Shown in pieces: positions 61,796 to 64,000 of a stretch of DNA of 64,000 nucleotides. The notes under the pieces are model-generated. The model was not told the origin of the DNA. It was given only the letters and a program-made list of their open reading frames with translations, and made no database searches. The number at the start of each line of letters is the position of its first letter. Position 1 is the first letter of the stretch. The DNA comes from Skeletonema tropicum (Eukaryota > Bacillariophyta > Thalassiosirophyceae > Thalassiosirales > Thalassiosiraceae). The stretch lies in assembly GCA_037178625.1 (NCBI GenBank), contig CM074137.1, forward strand, positions 2,108,001 through 2,172,000, written 5' to 3'. The position numbers and the translations under genes are program-made.

Positions 61796-62711
61796 ATGGT
61801 AAACACACGCGCGTCCAAGAGAAAGTCCCCACCAACAAACTCAAATGATGCTGCTGTGGCGTCTGCGAAGAGGAGCCATGACGGTTCTAGTGCCGGATTT
61901 TTGGCCGTCGGCGACGACAAGAGCAAAAGTGCAAGCGATACCCCGAACATCGTGATGCCTCATCGGGAGAATGATTTCAATGAGACAACTTGGTGGATGG
62001 TGGATCTGAAACCCAATGGAATGGAGTCTCAAGGGAAGGTGCTACCGCTCTCGTGAAGAGATGCATGCGGACGTACAGCTGGGACGAAACAAAGGCGCGC
62101 AAGGTGCTCGCTGCCTACCATCAATTCATCATCCTCAAGAAGGAATTGAAGGACTGGGATGCCACAATCTTGTCTCCATTCCATGCCTTTTGGTGGATCA
62201 GATGTGGCACTGTCATATTTTGGATGTGGTGAACTACTGTCATGATATGATGCTGCTTTGTGGACATGGTGTAGGTCATAATCCGGATGGTGCGTTGGAT
62301 TCTGCCGCAAAGCAGAGGAGGGATGAAGCCACGCGGGCGTCATTGCTCGAACATTTTGGAAGATATGACGAAGACGTATGGGATTATTCTGCATACTCAG
62401 AAAGTACAAACACAAGCCGTGTCTCTGTGAAGTCTGAAGACACTCCCAACGAAGGGCAGCAATCGGCAATATCTGATCGGATGAAGATTTTTGTCAACAC
62501 ACTGACCGGCAAAAACTTGTCATTATCGGTGAGGGCAACAGGCACTGTTGATAGTGTCAAGGAAGCCATCCAGGAAGATGTAGGCATTCGTTCTAATTCG
62601 CAACGTCTCATTTTTTCTGGCAGGCTATTGGAGGATGGGAGGACTTTAGATGATTACAACATTGGAACAGATTGTACTCTCCACGTAATGGCTGAACTGC
62701 GTGGATGTTGA
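61796..62711 (+). pseudogene. GRDP/DUF1399-like + ubiquitin-like fusion, paralogue 3
   Basis: A different N-terminus (MVNTRASKRKSPPTNSND, basic, perhaps nuclear) leads into [18 protein letters not shown]. The frame is then lost at about 62036, where one base is missing from ggg(c)aaggtgct. It goes on as [25 protein letters not shown] and [14 protein letters not shown] in the second frame, shifting again near 62180-62195 into [22 protein letters not shown]. It ends in a more diverged ubiquitin-like domain ([39 protein letters not shown], ending AELRGC). Two frameshifts make it non-functional as read, yet the C-terminal Cys is kept. Confidence 0.75.
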
Positions 62712-62887
62712 AAGGACTAGCCGCTGAACACGGAACTGATCTTCAATAGAAGGACGCAGCAATCAGGTAGAAACTATGAATCGCTTTAGCTTACAGCTGA
62801 TGGATTTATAATTATATTCTCTAAGACTTTATTCTAAACATTTCATTTCAAACTCTCTTTGGACTGATCTATCAGAACCATTCAGAC

Positions 62888-63709
62888 TCAAATGTCAGAT
62901 AATATCTCTGCTCTTTTCCGATAGTATTCTTCTTCTGTTATGATATCTTTCATGCGATCCAAATCTTTCATGCGTTCCTCTGCAGTCTTCTTTTCCCTTG
63001 CAATAGGCATTTCTGGATCATCATACGGGTAAACTATATCTGACTTGTGTGGTGCAGAAGGTACAGCAGTGGTGGTAGAAGGCGCAAATGTAGGGGGTAC
63101 AGCATATGCTTCTGCAAATGCGACAGGTGGTGGGCTCGATGAATACATTGTACTACCTGCTAGAACAGGAGCGACAAAAACTTCAATATAGTCTTGTCTT
63201 CTTTCACTATCGCAGCCGCATTCATCATTACCTTCACTACTTCCACAAGAATTACCTCTTCCAATACGCTCCTCATACCTAACATGAAATGATATGCCTG
63301 GATGACTTGCCGAAGTCTTGTCACATATATCTATCAACTTCTTTCGAATGTTGTTATTTTTCACTGACTTTATCACTACAACAAACAAATTGACTAGTAC
63401 GATGATCAATACAATGACGATGATAGGGGCCCATATGAATTCATTTTCATCAGTTGCAAACCCCAAGAAGCCAAACAACAAAAATAAGATGAATACAAGA
63501 GGTACTATTGCATTCCATGCGTATGTTAGCTTCTTTATTCCAGCTGTAGGCTTCAACGCTTCGTCAAAGTTGTCACAAAGTATTTCCCAGTCGCCAGTGG
63601 TAATACGTCCCGAAAGAATTGCTGGCATCGTCCTCGATACTCTCTCTTGATCACATGCTGTTCGTGACCCGTATAGATCGATCCTGCCAGATGTTATTAT
63701 AGTTGACAT
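62888..63709 (-). CDS. Two-TM protein with C-terminal SHOCT-like domain
   Basis: The 273-residue protein has two adjacent hydrophobic segments (WNAIVPLVFILFLLFGFLGFA, about 65-85, and APIIVIVLIIVLVNLFVVVI, about 93-112), a Cys-containing loop (CGSSEGNDECGCDS) and a Pro/Ala/Ser linker. A C-terminal helix pair reads RMKDLDRMKDIITEEEYYRKRAEIL, typical of SHOCT domains (short C-terminal, often on membrane proteins, thought to mediate oligomerisation). It is convergent with paralogue 3, with about 175 bp between stops. Its decayed copies follow paralogues 1 and 2, so the pair was duplicated as a cassette. Function unknown. Confidence 0.75.
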   Translation of the reverse strand: MSTIITSGRIDLYGSRTACDQERVSRTMPAILSGRITTGDWEILCDNFDEALKPTAGIKKLTYAWNAIVPLVFILFLLFGFLGFATDENEFIWAPIIVIVLIIVLVNLFVVVIKSVKNNNIRKKLIDICDKTSASHPGISFHVRYEERIGRGNSCGSSEGNDECGCDSERRQDYIEVFVAPVLAGSTMYSSSPPPVAFAEAYAVPPTFAPSTTTAVPSAPHKSDIVYPYDDPEMPIAREKKTAEERMKDLDRMKDIITEEEYYRKRAEILSDI

Positions 63710-64000
63710 GATTGGTTTGAATAATGTTTAATTGTTGGATGGTAATGCAATCTTTGCTTTTCTTTTCGTTGAATTATGAACTCGTGTCATTTGAAATGAG
63801 CACTCTACTCTAAAAACTAGAGATCAATTGATAGCATCGACATCATCTGTCATCTGCCTTCTCATTTTTGAAGCGTGTTTTAGTGTCAGCACAAACGTTA
63901 GGTAAACCTCGCACAGATATAGACACACAATCGCCTCATCTTTTGTCATTTGCAGTCTTGTGCAGTCTGCTCATCTCGTGTCTTGTGCTATGCAGGAGCA
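63710..64000. other. Upstream flank of the SHOCT gene to window end
   Basis: Promoter region of the minus-strand gene. Diverged repeats of cttgtg-agtct near 63950-63985. No gene is seen before the window ends. Confidence 0.4.

Overview
The window looks like nuclear DNA of a stramenopile alga, most likely a centric diatom. The evidence is short GT-AG introns with codon-splitting phases, a heat-shock factor with a diatom-like DNA-binding domain, a chromist-like plastid-targeting leader (AAF motif) on a TPR protein, and YR-type retroelements and Crypton-like genes of a style I associate with diatoms. Nothing resembles bacterial operons, CRISPR arrays or prophage. The species cannot be fixed from the sequence alone.

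Layout. 1-13.6 kb is mostly ordinary genes: a partial zinc-ribbon gene, a shortened FAD oxidoreductase, a three-exon HSF gene, a DCAF7/WDR68/TTG1-type WD40 gene with a one-base frameshift, a pterin-carbinolamine dehydratase, a GT32-like glycosyltransferase and a Cys-rich protein of unknown function. 13.7-18.6 kb holds mobile DNA: a Crypton-like tyrosine recombinase with its catalytic C-terminal half deleted, then a complete ~3.05-kb DNA transposon with 19-bp inverted ends that carries a DDE (Tnp_4-type) transposase and, divergently, an XPG/FEN1-like N-terminus plus an unknown ORF. 18.6-23 kb carries an FkbM methyltransferase and an exostosin-like glycosyltransferase. With the GT32 gene these make three type II membrane proteins, probably of the Golgi, among shared repeats. 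23-25.9 kb is repeat-rich and holds no gene I recognise.

25.9-36.4 kb is a rearranged YR (DIRS-like) retroelement. Gag and the first half of RT lie on the minus strand. The RT thumb, RNase H and tyrosine recombinase lie on the plus strand, head to head with them. The RNase H/YR part is tandemly duplicated (2,417 bp). 37-52.9 kb is gene-dense housekeeping DNA: a mitochondrial membrane protein, MBF1, a secreted repeat peptide, a WD40 protein, a two-RRM protein, a plastid TPR protein, a twin-CX9C protein, tRNA-Thr(CGT), TenA, a prolyl-hydroxylase-like enzyme and TM9SF. It also holds a TA-flanked MITE.

53-63.7 kb is the most unusual part. Three paralogues of a gene fusing a GRDP/DUF1399-like domain to a C-terminal ubiquitin-like domain (ending RGC, not RGG) lie in tandem, each followed convergently by an intact or decayed SHOCT-type membrane protein gene. 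Between paralogues 1 and 2 lies a class A DnaJ (Ydj1/DNAJA-type) pseudogene. Its two halves are separated by a ~4.4-kb array of about 24 copies of a 184-bp satellite with a clear higher-order repeat organisation. All three GRDP-ubiquitin genes carry disabling changes, each by a different lesion.

Exon junctions, frames, inverted repeats and repeat periods were read directly. Family names rest on motif recognition without database searches.
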